From assembly GCA_029240245.1 (NCBI GenBank), contig JARBTJ010000013.1, forward strand, positions 1-64,000: a DNA stretch of 64,000 nt, read 5' to 3'. Below are positions 7,950-18,265 of this stretch, one piece after another. The notes beneath the pieces were generated by a model. The model made no database searches. It saw only the letters and a list, made by a program, of their open reading frames with translations, and was not told the origin of the DNA. The stretch's first letter is position 1; each line of letters opens with the position of its first letter. This stretch comes from Herbinix sp. GTDB lineage: Bacteria > Bacillota > Clostridia > Lachnospirales > Lachnospiraceae. The position numbers and the translations under genes are program-made.

Positions 7950-9761
7950 ATGAATGAAATTGTAAGCAAGCAGATTAAAAATGCACAGGACCTAAGAGAC
8001 AGTTATGTAAAGTTTTTTAAAGTAAGGGGGCACAAGGAAATCGCCTCGGCATCCCTGTTTCCGGAAAATGATTCCAGTGTACTGTTTACCACGGCTGGAA
8101 TGCATCCATTGGTTCCTTATCTTTTGGGTGAGAAGCATCCGGAGGGAAAGAGACTTGTCAGCTGCCAGAAATGCATTCGTACCGGAGACATCGATGAAGT
8201 TGGAGATCCAAATCATTTGACTTACTTTGAAATGCTGGGCAATTGGTCCTTGGGAGATTATTTTAAGAGTGATGCCATATCCATGAGCTACGAGTTCCTT
8301 ACAAAAGTTCTAGGTATACCGGTTGATAAATTAGCAGTGACAGTTTTTCAAGGAGATGAGAGTGTGGCAAGGGATGAGGAAACATATCAAATTTGGCGAA
8401 GCTTAGGGTTATCTGAAGAGCAGATTTATTTTTATGACAGAGAGCAAAATTGGTGGGGGCCAGCCGGAGTTACGGGTCCTTGTGGACCGGATACAGAGAT
8501 ATTTTATGACCATGGAGGTGCGAAATGTTGTGAAAGCTGCGGACCTGCTTGTAGCTGCGGCAAGTTCGTAGAGATATGGAATAATGTTTTCATGGAATAT
8601 ACGAAAGACGAATCGGGCAATTTTGAGCGATTGGAGCAAAAAAATGTTGATACCGGAATGGGGTTAGAGAGAGTACTGCCGATTGTTACCGGCAAGAAAA
8701 ATGCATATGAAACCGATGTACTAGAGCCTTTGGTTAAACAATTAGAACGAATTACAGGAAGAATAATGGAAGGCGAAATGATTCACCCGTTTCGGGTTAT
8801 ATCGGATCATATGAGAGCCATCACCTTTTTATTAGGAGATGGGAAAGCTTTGGTGCCCTCCAACACCGATCAGGGCTATATATTACGGAGGTTGATCAGA
8901 CGCACAATTCGTTTATTTAAAAAATTGGGAATTAAGGAGGAAAATTTATATGAGCTGGCAGATACCGTGATGGTATTAAATCAGATGGTTTATCCGGAAC
9001 TATCTGAACACAGGCAATTTATTATGGAGAAGTTGAGAAAAGAATATCATTTGTTCCATAAAACCTTGGACAGTGGTATGAAGTTAGCCCTACAGATGTT
9101 AAAAAAACTGCCTGCGGGTGAAAATTTAAGTGGAGAGACTGCCTTTATGCTGTATGATACCTATGGATTTCCTCCGGAATTTACAAAGGAAATAGCTGCT
9201 GAGTATGGCTGTAGTATGGATATGGAGGACTTTCAACTGCGATTTAGTGAACATCAGGAAAAATCCAGAGCCGGAGCTGAAGCTAAATTTAAGGGTGGTT
9301 TGGCAGACCATAGCGAACAAACCATCAGACTGCATACAGCAACTCATCTACTGAACGGAGCACTTAGGAGGGTGCTTGGTGAGGGGGTTTATCAAAGGGG
9401 AAGTAATATTAATACAGATCGGCTTCGATTTGATTTTTCTTTTGAACGTAAGATAACACCGGAGGAGCTTTCCGAGATCAGTAAAATTGTAAATGAGGCA
9501 ATCGAAAAAGAGATTAATGTCACCAGTGATCAAATGACGGTGGATGAAGCAAAAGCACAAGGGGCTATCGGAGTATTTGATAAGAAGTATTCGGAAATTG
9601 TTAAAGTTTATACCATCGACGGCTATTCGAAAGAAATATGCAATGGACCCCATATACTTAATACAAGAGAGTTGGGTAAATTTGAAATCTTAAAAGAGGA
9701 GAGCTCATCAGCAGGAGTAAGAAGAATAAAAGCTATTTTACATGAAGTTACGACCAAATAA
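7950..9761 (+). CDS. alaS: Alanyl-tRNA synthetase, short form without C-terminal domain
   Basis: It attaches alanine to tRNA-Ala. The catalytic class II core is clear ([16 protein letters not shown], the RTGDIDEVG region, [18 protein letters not shown]), and the editing-domain zinc motif is present as HTATHLL (His461) with a later CNGPH in place of the common CGGTH. The protein ends after the editing core at 603 residues, whereas most bacterial AlaRS have about 870 and carry a DHHA1/C-Ala domain. A Cys cluster ([12 protein letters not shown]) sits before [15 protein letters not shown] 7950 has AAGGGAG at 7934-7940; the upstream ATG 7899 lies inside the palindromic repeat. Whether a full-length second AlaRS exists in the genome is unknown. 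Confidence 0.9.
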   Translation: MNEIVSKQIKNAQDLRDSYVKFFKVRGHKEIASASLFPENDSSVLFTTAGMHPLVPYLLGEKHPEGKRLVSCQKCIRTGDIDEVGDPNHLTYFEMLGNWSLGDYFKSDAISMSYEFLTKVLGIPVDKLAVTVFQGDESVARDEETYQIWRSLGLSEEQIYFYDREQNWWGPAGVTGPCGPDTEIFYDHGGAKCCESCGPACSCGKFVEIWNNVFMEYTKDESGNFERLEQKNVDTGMGLERVLPIVTGKKNAYETDVLEPLVKQLERITGRIMEGEMIHPFRVISDHMRAITFLLGDGKALVPSNTDQGYILRRLIRRTIRLFKKLGIKEENLYELADTVMVLNQMVYPELSEHRQFIMEKLRKEYHLFHKTLDSGMKLALQMLKKLPAGENLSGETAFMLYDTYGFPPEFTKEIAAEYGCSMDMEDFQLRFSEHQEKSRAGAEAKFKGGLADHSEQTIRLHTATHLLNGALRRVLGEGVYQRGSNINTDRLRFDFSFERKITPEELSEISKIVNEAIEKEINVTSDQMTVDEAKAQGAIGVFDKKYSEIVKVYTIDGYSKEICNGPHILNTRELGKFEILKEESSSAGVRRIKAILHEVTTK

Positions 9762-9806
9762 TTGTTATATCAATCAAATACCTAAATGGATCTGTTACAA
9801 AGGTAA

Positions 9807-9942
9807 TTGCGAAACTCATATTCTGTATTAATTGCGCACACAACATATACTATTCCAAGCGGAAGCTAAGCCCGTAGGAAGCGTTGGAGCGGAGGAATTG
9901 TATGTTTGTGTGCGCAATAACAAAAACTATATTGTTTCGCAA
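9807..9942 (-). repeat. Palindromic repeat family C, copy 2
   Basis: A 136-bp element with 9-bp perfect terminal inverted repeats (9807-9815 and 9934-9942) and long imperfect arms (about 45 nt each). It is an inverted relative of 7774-7911, so the two copies flank alaS in opposite orientation. It could also act as a two-way terminator hairpin between alaS and the convergent CPBP gene. Confidence 0.82.
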
Positions 9943-9957
9943 ACGCCTTGAGCTCAG

Positions 9958-10941
9958 TTACATACTCGGAGGTTGCCACGGATTCTGACCGGAATAATCG
10001 TCCTGTAGCGGGATTTTTGGTTTCCCCGTAGGCTCAGTAGCTATGAAATCAAAATGGCGTTTCCTATAAAAATGTTTAACAAACAGGAAGCTAAGCACTA
10101 GGATTATGGTTACAATCAGACCACCTTCAGGACCAAAATCACCACCGTTAAGTATATTGTTGCTTTCATAGGTGGTTGTCCAAATACCTTTCGTATCAGT
10201 ACCGCTTACCTTAAAACCAAATACATTTCCTTGAAAATAATTCCAGGTGATATGATATCCGATGGGCATCCATATATTATCCGATTTTATATACATATAG
10301 GCAAACAGAACTCCGACGAGTGCAAGGTTAACATATGCCAGAATGCTGATACCTTGATTGGAGGAATGTAAGAGTGCAAATATAACGGAAGAAACAATAA
10401 CAACTACAGGAATATTTCTTGTCTGGCGAAGGGTAGACATAACAAAACCGCGGCCGTAAATTTCCTCTGCAAAACCTACCATTATAAATAAGAGAAGATA
10501 GATTACCGTATCGGAGGAAAACCTCGGAACAAAAGATTCGACATAGGCATTTCCGGTGGCAACGATCATTACAAATACAATAGTGATAGATGCGATACCA
10601 AATAGTAAACCTGCAAATAATTCTTTTACGTTAATTTTAAAAGCCCCTAAGCCCATATTCGTTAACGGACGCTTAAGGATAAACTTCCAGGTGATGATTG
10701 GAATAAGGATAAATACAATCTCCTGTAGAAACATGCTAGCCAGGGTCAATCCCTCCATTACCTTAGCGCCTTCTTCATTAAATTTCATGGTGGCATAATC
10801 AAAATCACCGCTTGCCATCAGATTTGTAATTGGGATAATACTAATCATTATGGTAAAAAGCAGGATCATACCGAAAATGGAGGCAGTTACTGCAGCAATC
10901 TTCCAGCCGGAACGAACCTTACCTTCTTTGTTCTTAAACAT
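9958..10941 (-). CDS. CPBP-family intramembrane metalloprotease
   Basis: A 327-residue multi-pass membrane protein of the CPBP (Abi, CAAX protease-like) family. The glutamate motif EEIYGRGF, the FALLHSSN histidine motif and a later YHITWNYF carry the expected metal-binding residues. Family members cleave membrane-bound or prenylated proteins, or serve in bacteriocin self-protection; the substrate here is unknown. Using ATG 10941 (MFKNKEGKVRSGW) puts GGGAGG 7 nt upstream and drops 32 residues of the longer frame. It lies about 120 bp downstream of the activase gene on the same strand and may be cotranscribed. Confidence 0.85.
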   Translation of the reverse strand: MFKNKEGKVRSGWKIAAVTASIFGMILLFTIMISIIPITNLMASGDFDYATMKFNEEGAKVMEGLTLASMFLQEIVFILIPIITWKFILKRPLTNMGLGAFKINVKELFAGLLFGIASITIVFVMIVATGNAYVESFVPRFSSDTVIYLLLFIMVGFAEEIYGRGFVMSTLRQTRNIPVVVIVSSVIFALLHSSNQGISILAYVNLALVGVLFAYMYIKSDNIWMPIGYHITWNYFQGNVFGFKVSGTDTKGIWTTTYESNNILNGGDFGPEGGLIVTIILVLSFLFVKHFYRKRHFDFIATEPTGKPKIPLQDDYSGQNPWQPPSM

Positions 10942-11059
10942 AAAAACCTCCCAGATAGTGCTTGAAGCACATAGTATAGAAATAATATAGAATACAAGGA
11001 TATGCTCCATCGACAGAAGGAATTTATTCCATAACAACTGCCGGGGAGCATATGATATT

Positions 11060-14000
11060 TTATTTATTATTCTTTCTTAAATTTTTTTCAGCTGTGGATA
11101 GCATTAACTTGATTCGATTTAATTGATTAACTTCACTGGCACCTGGGTCATAATCGATAGCCACAATATTCGCTTCCGGATGCTGCCTTCTGAGCTCCTT
11201 TATAACACCTTTACCAACGATATGGTTCGGCAGGCAGCCGAACGGCTGGGTACAAACAATGTTATTTACGCCGGAATGGATTAACTCCAACATTTCGCCA
11301 GTTAAAAACCAGCCTTCACCGGTCTGGTTACCGGTGGAAACCACGGGTTCAGCAAGTTCAGCAAGCTTTTTAATTGGTACGGGAGGCGTGAAACGATTAC
11401 TTTTGGAAAGTGATTTTTTCGCGTCCTTACGTAGCATTTCCAGTGCCCAGATAACGATATTACTGATTTTGGCCCCGGATTTTTTCTTGCCAAGGTAGCG
11501 TACCTTAAAGTTATTGTTATAAGCACAGTATAATAAGAAATCCAATAAATCGGGTACCACTGCCTCTGCCCCTTCTGCCTCTAATAGTTCAACTAAATAG
11601 TTATTCGCAGAGGGTAGGAACTTAACGAGTATTTCGCCTACGATACCTACCTTGGGTTTTACAAGTCCCTCATGGATGGGTAATTGATCAAAATCTCGGA
11701 TAATACCGCTGATATTCTTTTTATAATCACCCCATCTACCCTTTTCGAGGCTTTTGATGCAGATGTCTCGCCATTTTTCATGCAGGGCATTGGCTGAACC
11801 GGCGACCTTCTCATAAGGTCTGACATGGTAAAGCACTCTCATAAAGACATCACCGTAAACAAGTGCCTGCATCGCTTTTAGGAGTAATTTGGGAGTAATC
11901 TTTAAACCCGGGTTTTTCTCTAGCCCAGAAGCACTTAAGGAGACTACGGGTACCTGAGGCATACCTGCCTTTTCTAATGCCCTTCGGATAAATCCGATAT
12001 AATTTGTAGCTCTGCAACCGCCGCCCGTCTGTGTAATCATGACAGCCACTTTGTTTAAATCATATTTACCGGATAGCAAAGCGTCCATTATCTGGCCGAC
12101 AACCATTAAGGAAGGGAAACAGGCATCGTTATTAACATACTGTAGGCCCACATCAACGGCTCTGCGGTTATCGTTAGGAAGCACTACCACATTATAACCG
12201 CCGCTTCTTAAAGCCGGACCTAACATATCAAAATGGATCGGTGACATTTGCGGAGCAAGAATGGTAAATTCCTTATCATTTCTCATATCCTCCGTAAATA
12301 TTGCTCTGTGGTGGGCGGTATCTACGATATGAGGCTCTATATGCTTGGTTTCGCGTTCACGTACTGCGGAAAGCAGGGAACGGATACGGATTCTTGCAGC
12401 ACCGAGATTATTTACTTCATCTATTTTTAGAACCGTATAAATCTTACCGGACTTCGTCAGGATATCATTTACCTGATCCGTAGTAACAGCATCAAGGCCA
12501 CAACCAAAGGAGTTCAATTGAATCAATTCGAGATTCGGCTGTGTGCGGACGAAAGAAGCAGCAGCGTATAATCTGGAATGATACATCCACTGATCGATTA
12601 CTATGGTAGGACGGTCTATTTTTCCCAGATGGGATACCGAATCCTCGGTTAAAACAGCAACTCCGTAGGAATTGATTAATTCCGGTATACCATGATGGAT
12701 TTCAGGATCAATATGGTAGGGACGTCCTGCCAGCACAATACCCTTCCTGCCGGACGCCTTTAAATATGCAAGAGTTTCCTCACCTTTTTTACTGATATCT
12801 TCCCTGGCAGCAGCAAGCTCCTTCCAGGCGGCGTCAAATGCCTTCCTTACCTCATCGGAGGTGATTCCTGACTTGGCGGTGTATATCTCAACCAAACGAT
12901 TGCTTAGAATTTCTGCACTTTCAAAGGACATAAAAGGATTTTCAAAAAGGATGGAGGGATCCTTTAATTCTTCCACATTATTCTTGATATTTTCCGGGTA
13001 CGAGGTTACGATCGGGCAGTTATAATGATTGTTTGCACCCTCCACTTCCTTTCTTTCGTAAGGAATACTCGGATAAAAGATATATTTGATACCCTGATCA
13101 ATCAACCATTTGATATGCCCATGGGCAAGCTTTGCCGGATAGCATTCGGATTCGCTGGGAATAGATTCAATACCCAGCTCGTATATTTTGCGACCGGAGA
13201 CCGGTGATAAAACGATATGGTATCCCAGCTCGGTAAAGAAGGTATGCCAGAACGGATAGTTCTCGTACATATTTAACACCCTTGGTATACCGATGGTTCC
13301 GCGCTTTGCCTGATCCGGGGGTAGGATAGGATAGTTAAAATAACGCTCTAATTTATAATCAAATAAATTCGGAATATTTTCTGCATTTTTTTCTTTACCT
13401 AGGCCTCTTTCACAGCGGTTACCGGAGATAAACTGCCTGCCGCCGGTAAATTTATTGACGGTTAAAACACAGTTATTGGTACAGCGTTTACAGCGTGCGA
13501 GGGTGGTGTCAAATTTCAACTCGTTGATCTCATCGATGGAGAGCATAGTGCCATCTTCACCTTCGTAATGTTCTCTGGCAATTAATGCTGCTCCGAACGC
13601 ACCCATAATACCGGCGATGTCAGGTCTAACGGCGGTACAGCCTGAGATTTGCTCAAAGCTTCGTAATACGGCATCATTATAGAAGGTACCGCCCTGAACA
13701 ACCATTTTTTCTCCCAGGTCCTTGGGATTGGTAATTTTAATAACCTTATATAGGGCATTTTTAATGACGGAGTAAGCCAGACCTGCCGAAATATCTGCAA
13801 CGGTTGCTCCTTCCTTTTGAGCCTGCTTTACCTTGGAGTTCATAAATACCGTACATCTGGTACCCAGGTCAATGGGATTTTTCGCATACAGAGCAACCTT
13901 GGCAAATTCCTGTACTTCATAATTTAAGGACTTTGCGAAGGTTTCAATAAATGATCCACAACCGGAGGAGCACGCTTCATTTAATAATACATTATCTACG

Positions 14001-15301
14001 GTATGATTTTTAATTTTAATACATTTCATATCCTGACCGCCGATGTCCAGGATACAGTCTACCTTTGGTTCAAAAAAGGCAGCAGCATGATAATGAGCCA
14101 CAGTTTCTACTTCACCTTCATCAAGCATCAGGGCAGCTTTAATTAAGGCTTCCCCGTATCCGGTGGAGCAGGAACGTACAATTTTTGCATTAGCAGGAAG
14201 AAGCTCATAGATCTCTTTGATCGATTTGATCGCAGTTTTTAAAGGGCTTCCGTTATTATTGCTATAAAAGGAATATAATAGAGCACCGTCCTCACCGACG
14301 ACGGCAACTTTAGTCGTCGTGGAACCGGCATCTATTCCTAAATAACATTTACCTACGTATTCTGTTAAACTTCCCTTTTTCACGGTATGTATTGCATGTC
14401 TCTTTTGGAATTCCTCATATTCTGCTTCATCTGTAAAGAGAGGTTCCATTCGATTTACTTCGAAGTCCATTTTAATCCCTTGTGACAGCTTCGTATAAAG
14501 AGAGGATACGGTAATATTTAAATCTGTTTTAGCGTTTAAAGCGGCACCTATGGCTGCAAACAGATGGGAATACTCAGGCGCAATAATCTGATCGTCGTTC
14601 AATTTTAATGTTCGTATAAATGCATGCTTAAGCTCTGAAAGGAAATGCAGCGGTCCTCCAAGGAAAGCTACATTGCCACGGATTGGTTTACCGCAGGCAA
14701 GTCCGCTGATGGTCTGATTTACTACAGCTTGGAAGATGGAGGCGGAAAGATCCGGTTTGGTTGCACCTTCGTTGATTAGCGGCTGAATATCGCTTTTAGC
14801 GAATACACCACATCGGGCAGCGATCGGATAAATAGCCTGATAGCTTTTCGCATATTCATTTAGGCCTGCCGCATCGGTTCTTAGTAAGCTTGCCATTTGA
14901 TCGATAAAGGAACCGGTACCACCAGCACAGATTCCGTTCATCCGTTGTTCAATTCCATTGGTGAAATAGATGATTTTTGCATCCTCACCACCTAATTCTA
15001 TCGCAACATCGGTATGCGGAGCATAATCCTGCAGTGAGGTGGAAACAGCCACTACCTCCTGAACAAACGGAATATCAAGATGTTTTGATATCGTTAAACC
15101 ACCGGAACCGGTTATCATGGGTGAAACCGCAAGATCTCCAAGTGCATCCTGTGCCTTCTTCATAAGCCCGGCCAGTGTCTCCTGTATATTAGCAAAATGA
15201 CGTTCATAATCGGAAAAAAGAAGCTCGTTATTATCTCCCAAAATGACGATTTTAACTGTTGTTGACCCTATATCTATACCTAAAGTTCGTTTCATTGTCA
15301 T
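11060..15301 (-). CDS. Two-module acyl-CoA dehydratase activase-related protein
   Basis: A 1413-residue protein in the BadF/BadG/BcrA/HgdC activase superfamily. It has two ASKHA ATPase modules: the first starts [15 protein letters not shown] and carries [10 protein letters not shown] (Cys125) and ARCGVF (Cys164); the second starts [15 protein letters not shown] with [11 protein letters not shown] and GTRCTVF. Paired Cys residues in such proteins hold a 4Fe-4S cluster and pass ATP-driven electrons to 2-hydroxyacyl-CoA dehydratases. A Cys cluster (CKRCTNNC) and a DUF2229/HgdB-like region follow, so activator and dehydratase-like parts are in one chain. The substrate is unknown, and no separate dehydratase subunit lies nearby. 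GGAG lies 9 nt before the ATG. Confidence 0.88.
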   Translation of the reverse strand: MTMKRTLGIDIGSTTVKIVILGDNNELLFSDYERHFANIQETLAGLMKKAQDALGDLAVSPMITGSGGLTISKHLDIPFVQEVVAVSTSLQDYAPHTDVAIELGGEDAKIIYFTNGIEQRMNGICAGGTGSFIDQMASLLRTDAAGLNEYAKSYQAIYPIAARCGVFAKSDIQPLINEGATKPDLSASIFQAVVNQTISGLACGKPIRGNVAFLGGPLHFLSELKHAFIRTLKLNDDQIIAPEYSHLFAAIGAALNAKTDLNITVSSLYTKLSQGIKMDFEVNRMEPLFTDEAEYEEFQKRHAIHTVKKGSLTEYVGKCYLGIDAGSTTTKVAVVGEDGALLYSFYSNNNGSPLKTAIKSIKEIYELLPANAKIVRSCSTGYGEALIKAALMLDEGEVETVAHYHAAAFFEPKVDCILDIGGQDMKCIKIKNHTVDNVLLNEACSSGCGSFIETFAKSLNYEVQEFAKVALYAKNPIDLGTRCTVFMNSKVKQAQKEGATVADISAGLAYSVIKNALYKVIKITNPKDLGEKMVVQGGTFYNDAVLRSFEQISGCTAVRPDIAGIMGAFGAALIAREHYEGEDGTMLSIDEINELKFDTTLARCKRCTNNCVLTVNKFTGGRQFISGNRCERGLGKEKNAENIPNLFDYKLERYFNYPILPPDQAKRGTIGIPRVLNMYENYPFWHTFFTELGYHIVLSPVSGRKIYELGIESIPSESECYPAKLAHGHIKWLIDQGIKYIFYPSIPYERKEVEGANNHYNCPIVTSYPENIKNNVEELKDPSILFENPFMSFESAEILSNRLVEIYTAKSGITSDEVRKAFDAAWKELAAAREDISKKGEETLAYLKASGRKGIVLAGRPYHIDPEIHHGIPELINSYGVAVLTEDSVSHLGKIDRPTIVIDQWMYHSRLYAAASFVRTQPNLELIQLNSFGCGLDAVTTDQVNDILTKSGKIYTVLKIDEVNNLGAARIRIRSLLSAVRERETKHIEPHIVDTAHHRAIFTEDMRNDKEFTILAPQMSPIHFDMLGPALRSGGYNVVVLPNDNRRAVDVGLQYVNNDACFPSLMVVGQIMDALLSGKYDLNKVAVMITQTGGGCRATNYIGFIRRALEKAGMPQVPVVSLSASGLEKNPGLKITPKLLLKAMQALVYGDVFMRVLYHVRPYEKVAGSANALHEKWRDICIKSLEKGRWGDYKKNISGIIRDFDQLPIHEGLVKPKVGIVGEILVKFLPSANNYLVELLEAEGAEAVVPDLLDFLLYCAYNNNFKVRYLGKKKSGAKISNIVIWALEMLRKDAKKSLSKSNRFTPPVPIKKLAELAEPVVSTGNQTGEGWFLTGEMLELIHSGVNNIVCTQPFGCLPNHIVGKGVIKELRRQHPEANIVAIDYDPGASEVNQLNRIKLMLSTAEKNLRKNNK

Positions 15302-15361
15302 GACCTAAATCTCCTCATCAAGATTTCCGTAAAAAAATGGTTTTAAAAATAGGCTTTCTAT

Positions 15362-15390
15362 ATTATACGATACATATTTAGTAAGTTCAA
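15362..15390 (-). promoter_or_regulatory. Promoter of the activase gene
   Basis: On the minus strand TTGAAC (15390-15385) and TATAAT (15367-15362) are separated by 17 nt, about 60 nt before the start codon. Confidence 0.7.
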
Positions 15391-15569
15391 CAGCATTATT
15401 ATAAGAAAATTAAGTGTACAAGTTAAATTTATTTACATATCATGGGAAATAATATGAGATATGACGATAATCTGTTACCAAAAAGCATGTCGTTCCCAAT
15501 TTATATATTCCTGAATATATTGTATAGGAAAGGGATCTACTATGTATATTAAATGGAAGGGGTAAAGGT

Positions 15570-15920
15570 ATGTATTGCATCGAGTATGTCATTCAAAAGG
15601 GCGATACACTTTATAAAATCAGCAGACAGTTTAATGTGACAATCGACATGATTATGCGAGCAAATCCGTTGGTTAATGTGTATCAACTTCAACCCAATGA
15701 GGTTCTCTGTATTCCGGTCAGTGTACCACAGGATAATTATACGAATTATACAACCTATTTAGTACAAGAAGGAGATACGCTTGGTAGCATTCTTGATAAT
15801 TATCACTTGAATATGGCTGATTTGATGAGACTTAATGAAATAAATGAAATTAGATTAGAACCGGGCTCGACAATAAATGTACCGATTTTTGATAATGATA
15901 ACAATGAAATAACCTTATAA
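15570..15920 (+). CDS. Protein with two LysM domains
   Basis: A 116-residue protein made almost only of two LysM domains (YVIQKGDTLYKISRQFN and YLVQEGDTLGSILDNYH, each ending in a VLCIPV/INVPIF-type strand). LysM binds N-acetylglucosamine-containing glycans such as peptidoglycan. No signal peptide is visible, so it may act inside the cell, for example in spore coat or cortex assembly, as some small clostridial LysM proteins do; that role is an inference. GGAAGGGG precedes the ATG. A terminator follows. Confidence 0.85.
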   Translation: MYCIEYVIQKGDTLYKISRQFNVTIDMIMRANPLVNVYQLQPNEVLCIPVSVPQDNYTNYTTYLVQEGDTLGSILDNYHLNMADLMRLNEINEIRLEPGSTINVPIFDNDNNEITL

Positions 15921-15978
15921 TATAGGAAGCTTTCATTTTCGATGAACTTACAGAATAACCATCATCAATTAAGCAAAT

Positions 15979-16029
15979 CCTATCCATTTTAAGAGGATAT
16001 TACAAGTCCTGTGAAATGGGTAGGTTTTT
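15979..16029 (+). terminator. Intrinsic terminator after the LysM gene
   Basis: CCTATCCATTT (15979-15989) pairs with AAATGGGTAGG (16014-16024), with one mispairing tolerated as G-U, followed by five Ts. Confidence 0.7.
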
Positions 16030-16045
16030 ATTAATTGTTTTTTGT

Positions 16046-16074
16046 TTGACAAAGGTAGGAGAAAAACATATAAT
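16046..16074 (+). promoter_or_regulatory. Consensus sigma-A promoter upstream of corA
   Basis: TTGACA (16046-16051), exactly 17 nt, then TATAAT (16069-16074): a perfect match in both boxes. The start is expected near 16081, leaving a leader of about 200 nt before corA. Confidence 0.85.
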
Positions 16075-16109
16075 ATGCTTACAATAATTAAGGTAAGGAA
16101 GTGGTAAGG

Positions 16110-16232
16110 ATGGAAGCCGGCCCCGGTAGTAGTAGCAATTCTGAGAGTATAAGACAAAATACGGTTAACTGCTACAAGCAGCAGGATAAATATGAATCCA
16201 CTGATTTAAGAAGGACTTCCGCCCTTAAATAG
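16110..16232 (+). CDS. Possible 40-codon leader peptide of corA
   Basis: An ATG with a purine-rich GGAAGTGGTAAGG upstream opens a 40-codon frame ending at TAG 16232. The product begins MEAGPGSSSNSES and is hydrophilic and Ser-rich, with no family I recognise. It fills most of the corA leader. The same RNA can form competing short helices: GTAGCA 16132-16137 with TGCTAC 16170-16175, or CTGCT 16169-16173 with AGCAG 16177-16181. It could be a regulatory leader peptide, or the leader could be a riboswitch with a chance reading frame. Confidence 0.35.
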   Translation: MEAGPGSSSNSESIRQNTVNCYKQQDKYESTDLRRTSALK

Positions 16233-16284
16233 TCGTAATGCATATTTACTTCCTATTGCTTCTATGCAGTAGAAAGGAGCATTT

Positions 16285-17220
16285 ATGATCGATATTTATA
16301 AAACCACAGAAGGTATTTTACAAAGATCAACTGAGATTACGGAGGGCTGCTGGATTGCGATGACGAACCCTTCCGCAACCGAACTGTTAGAAATAGCTGA
16401 AAAGACCGGAATTGAAATTGATCACTTAAGAGCTCCGCTTGATGAGGAAGAGCGGGCTAGAATTGAGGTGGAGGAAAACTACACTTTAATTTTAGTAGAT
16501 ATCCCTACCTTAGAGAAAAGAAACGACAAGGACCGCTATGTAACAATACCCTTGGGTATTATTGTTGCTAAACAATATATAATCACCGTATGTCTGGTGG
16601 AGACGCCTATATTAAAATGCTTCATAGATGGTCGTGTCAGAGATTTTTATACTTATAAAAAGACCAGATTTATTCTGCAGATGTTATACAGAAATGCTTC
16701 CACTTTTCTTTCTCACCTTCGTACGATTGACAGAAAGAGTGAGGAAATCGAACGTAAGCTTCACATATCAACGCAGAACAGTGAGTTGATTGAACTCCTG
16801 GAACTGGAAAAGAGTCTGGTTTATTTTACAACCTCGCTGCGTTCTAATGAAGTTGTATTTGAAAAAATGTTAAAATTAGAGACAATCAAGCATTATCCTG
16901 AGGATGAGGATTTGTTGGAGGATCTGATTATTGAGAATAAACAAGCGATTGAGATGGCTAACATCTACAGCGGTATTTTAAGTGGGACCATGGATGCCTT
17001 CGCTTCCATTATATCGAATAACCAGAATATCGTTATGAAATTTTTGGCTGCCATTACGATTGTGCTCTCCATACCGACCATGATCGCAAGTTTTTATGGA
17101 ATGAATTTTGTTCATATACCCGGTGGCGGCAGTCCTTACGGGTTTTATATCGTAACCTGCGGAGCATTGTTACTGACCAGTATTACAGTATTAGTATTTC
17201 GGAAAAAGAAGCTTTTTTAG
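16285..17220 (+). CDS. corA: CorA-family magnesium transporter
   Basis: CorA forms a pentameric Mg2+ (and Co2+/Ni2+) channel in the membrane. The 311 residues include a long soluble acidic N-terminal part, a long helix around residues 150-240, and two C-terminal membrane helices with the signature YGMN between them (SFYGMNFVHIP). The C-terminus ends in Arg/Lys as usual. AAAGGAG lies 5 nt before the ATG. It is the first clear gene downstream of a perfect promoter and an unusually long leader, so Mg-responsive control is plausible but not shown. Confidence 0.93.
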   Translation: MIDIYKTTEGILQRSTEITEGCWIAMTNPSATELLEIAEKTGIEIDHLRAPLDEEERARIEVEENYTLILVDIPTLEKRNDKDRYVTIPLGIIVAKQYIITVCLVETPILKCFIDGRVRDFYTYKKTRFILQMLYRNASTFLSHLRTIDRKSEEIERKLHISTQNSELIELLELEKSLVYFTTSLRSNEVVFEKMLKLETIKHYPEDEDLLEDLIIENKQAIEMANIYSGILSGTMDAFASIISNNQNIVMKFLAAITIVLSIPTMIASFYGMNFVHIPGGGSPYGFYIVTCGALLLTSITVLVFRKKKLF

Positions 17221-17310
17221 GTTTCGTAAATCAAGGAGAAGAATTTGGGTTCTCTTACTTATTTTATAGAAGTAATTTTTAGACAAGCTTGAAAGGTATA
17301 GGTGTTATAC

Positions 17311-18198
17311 ATGGGATTACTTAATAAACTGGAACGCAAAATTGGTAGATATGCAATTCCGAACCTGATGAAATATGTTGTTGTGTTGTTTGCAGTCGGG
17401 TTAATCATGGGAACCATCAATCCGCTCATTTACGGAACTTATTTCAGCCTGGATTTTTCCATGATCATGAAAGGTCAGGTTTGGAGATTATTCACGTTTA
17501 TCATACCGAACGAATCCATTCATAATTTACTGTTTGTTGCCTTAAGGGCTTATATGTATTTCCTGATTGGTAATTCTTTAGAGAGGGCATGGGGAGCATT
17601 CCGGTTTAATGTATATATCTTTTCCGGTCTTTTTTTTACGATCCTCGGATCCCTGGCAGTTTATTTAATTAATCCCATGTTTATTCTGGAGACAGACTTA
17701 GAGTATATTTATCTGTCTATGTTCTTTGCCTTTGCTGTGCTTTATCCGGAAACACAGTTTTTGATCTTTTTTATCGTTCCTGTAAAGGTAAAATACCTGG
17801 CTTGGCTTAGTGGTGCATTTTATATTTATTCGGTAATCAATAATATTTTCAATGGTTTTGCTAAACAAAATCCGGTTTATTTTGTCATAACGGTTCCGAT
17901 CATTGTTTCCATGTTGAATTTCCTGATTTTCTTTCTAGCAACTAGAAACTACAGGAGAATTTCACCGAAGGAATTCCAGAGAAGGGCCAGATATCATAGG
18001 CAGATGCAGGAAGCTAAAAATCAGGGAAATGTGTCGCAGCATAACGGACGCAATGTCATCACCCGACATAAATGCGCTGTTTGCGGCAGAACGGAATTGG
18101 ACGGAGATCAGCTAGAGTTTCGCTTCTGTTCCAAATGTGAAGGTAATTATGAATATTGTATGGATCATTTATTTACCCATGAGCATGTAAAAAAATAG
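17311..18198 (+). CDS. Rhomboid-like membrane protein with C-terminal zinc ribbon
   Basis: About 295 residues. The first 210 form six hydrophobic segments with a rhomboid/Derlin-like layout, including GNSLERAWGAFRFNVY and a later LYPETQFLIFF segment. The Gly-x-Ser-Gly nucleophile loop and the catalytic His of active rhomboid proteases are not visible, so it is probably an inactive relative. The tail has CAVCGRTELDG ... CSKC ... C and several His residues, a likely zinc-binding module in the cytoplasm. An in-frame GTG at 17302 is the alternative start. It heads a closely spaced run of genes on the plus strand, followed by two ABC-2 permeases. Confidence 0.7.
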   Translation: MGLLNKLERKIGRYAIPNLMKYVVVLFAVGLIMGTINPLIYGTYFSLDFSMIMKGQVWRLFTFIIPNESIHNLLFVALRAYMYFLIGNSLERAWGAFRFNVYIFSGLFFTILGSLAVYLINPMFILETDLEYIYLSMFFAFAVLYPETQFLIFFIVPVKVKYLAWLSGAFYIYSVINNIFNGFAKQNPVYFVITVPIIVSMLNFLIFFLATRNYRRISPKEFQRRARYHRQMQEAKNQGNVSQHNGRNVITRHKCAVCGRTELDGDQLEFRFCSKCEGNYEYCMDHLFTHEHVKK

Positions 18199-18265
18199 GC
18201 ATGCCGTATAGATCATCTACGTATGTCAATACGTTCCTGATGTGTATATCCAGCCAGGAGGGGAA

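Noticed and set aside
16081-16284. M-box magnesium riboswitch before corA
   Set aside because: None of the conserved M-box blocks could be found in the leader, so only an unassigned leader is reported.
17311-18198. Active rhomboid protease
   Set aside because: The Gly-x-Ser-Gly motif and catalytic His are not visible, so only a rhomboid-like fold is claimed.
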